From the NCBI GenBank assembly GCA_002296285.1, contig DBHX01000021.1:1-33854 (forward strand): a stretch of 33,854 bases of DNA. Direction: 5' to 3'. A program made the translations under genes and the position numbers. Positions 33,333-33,854 of the stretch are shown one piece after another. The notes under the pieces are model-generated. The model saw only the letters and a program-made list of their open reading frames with translations, was not told the DNA's origin and made no database searches. Source of the DNA: a bacterium UBP8_UBA817 (GTDB lineage Bacteria > Margulisbacteria > Marinamargulisbacteria > UBA817). The stretch's first letter is position 1, and each line of letters starts with the position of its first letter.

Positions 33333-33854
33333 ATGAGTGCAAAACAATTAAAGTATTCTGAAGAAGCATGGCGTTCACTCGCGGATGGTATCGAGCAAGT
33401 TGCTGAGGCTGTTCGTGTTACCTTAGGTCCAAAGGGACGCAATGTGGTGTTAGAAAAAAAGTGGGGATCCCCAACCATTACAAATGATGGTGTAACCATT
33501 GCCAAAGAAATTGAATTAAAAGACCGATTTCAAAATATGGGGGCTCAATTATTAAAGGAAGTAGCGTCCAAAACCAATGATATTGCTGGTGATGGTACGA
33601 CCTCAGCAACTATTCTAGGTCACGCAATTTTTAAAGAAGGTTTAAAGAACGTTGTTGCAGGGTCCAACCCAATGGAGTTAAAGCGTGGTATTCAAGAAGC
33701 TGTGAACGTAATCGTTGAAGGAATCAAAGGGTTTTCAAAGCCAGTTGAAACCAAAGATGCGATTGCTCAAGTGGCATCTATTTCTGCAAATAATGATGAA
33801 ACCATCGGTAATTTAATTGCAGATGCCATGGAAAAAGTTGGTAAAGAAGGTGTA
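33333..33854 (+). CDS. groEL: Chaperonin GroEL, 3' truncated by window edge
   Basis: The first 174 codons of GroEL are present and the frame is open to the window end. The ATG at 33333 has AAGGAG 7 nt upstream. The ATP-binding segments are clear: VTLGPKGRNVVLEKKWGSPTITNDGVTI is followed by GAQLLKEVASKTNDIAGDGTTSATIL, holding the catalytic Asp of GDGTT. GSNPMELKRGI and SANND follow as expected. Only about one third of the protein is in the window. Confidence 0.96.
   Translation, partial: MSAKQLKYSEEAWRSLADGIEQVAEAVRVTLGPKGRNVVLEKKWGSPTITNDGVTIAKEIELKDRFQNMGAQLLKEVASKTNDIAGDGTTSATILGHAIFKEGLKNVVAGSNPMELKRGIQEAVNVIVEGIKGFSKPVETKDAIAQVASISANNDETIGNLIADAMEKVGKEGV

Noticed and set aside
1..33854. 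CRISPR arrays, insertion sequences, prophage genes or attachment sites
   Set aside because: No regularly spaced repeats, transposase or phage-like proteins, or tRNA-flanking direct repeats were seen.

Overview
The window is a gene-dense, chromosomal, AT-rich stretch (roughly 40% GC by eye, not computed) from a Gram-negative-type heterotrophic bacterium. Lipoprotein signal peptides, an M23 endopeptidase, a proteobacterial-style FadD/FadI/FadJ/FadE beta-oxidation operon and a CIRCE-controlled groESL support this. I cannot name the phylum. Several TTG starts and a set of genes whose start codon sits 5-8 nt after a good -10 box point to frequent leaderless initiation. I see no phage, insertion sequence or CRISPR array.

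Layout. 1-1127: 3' part of an aspartate aminotransferase with a terminator-like hairpin. 1250-3373: YyaL-type thioredoxin-fold protein. 3424-3708 (-): small unknown gene, followed by an intergenic region with a 9-bp inverted repeat. 3888-5930: acylphosphatase, aspartokinase and a PlsY-like membrane protein that lacks the usual catalytic motifs. 5954-7505 (-): M23 endopeptidase overlapping a secreted unknown. 7585-16312: a promoter and structured-looking leader, then fadD-fadI-fadJ-fadE and a beta-helix lipoprotein, together a full fatty-acid activation and beta-oxidation set. 16313-16863: a non-coding region with two strong stem-loops and a near-consensus promoter. 16864-19450: cstA, a DoxX-like gene and crcB. 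19422-26016 (-): leuS-accC-nusB-ribE-ribBA-ribH, tightly packed with short overlaps. 26100-29740: rpsO, pnp and an M16 peptidase. 29774-30488: three tiny unknown genes, two of them a divergent 2-gene unit too short or too odd to be assigned. 30595-32253: parvulin-type lipoprotein foldase and ispE. 32339-32427 (-): tRNA-Leu(UAA). 32464-32898 (-): a small ORF and the remains of a PEGA-domain lipoprotein. 32987-33854: CIRCE, groES and the 5' part of groEL.

Together: most genes are housekeeping (riboflavin and isoprenoid synthesis, translation, RNA decay, protein folding). The accessory interest lies in the fad operon leader, the small unknown genes at 3424-3708 and 30022-30488, the decayed PlsY-like protein, the PEGA remnant and the leaderless promoter pattern.
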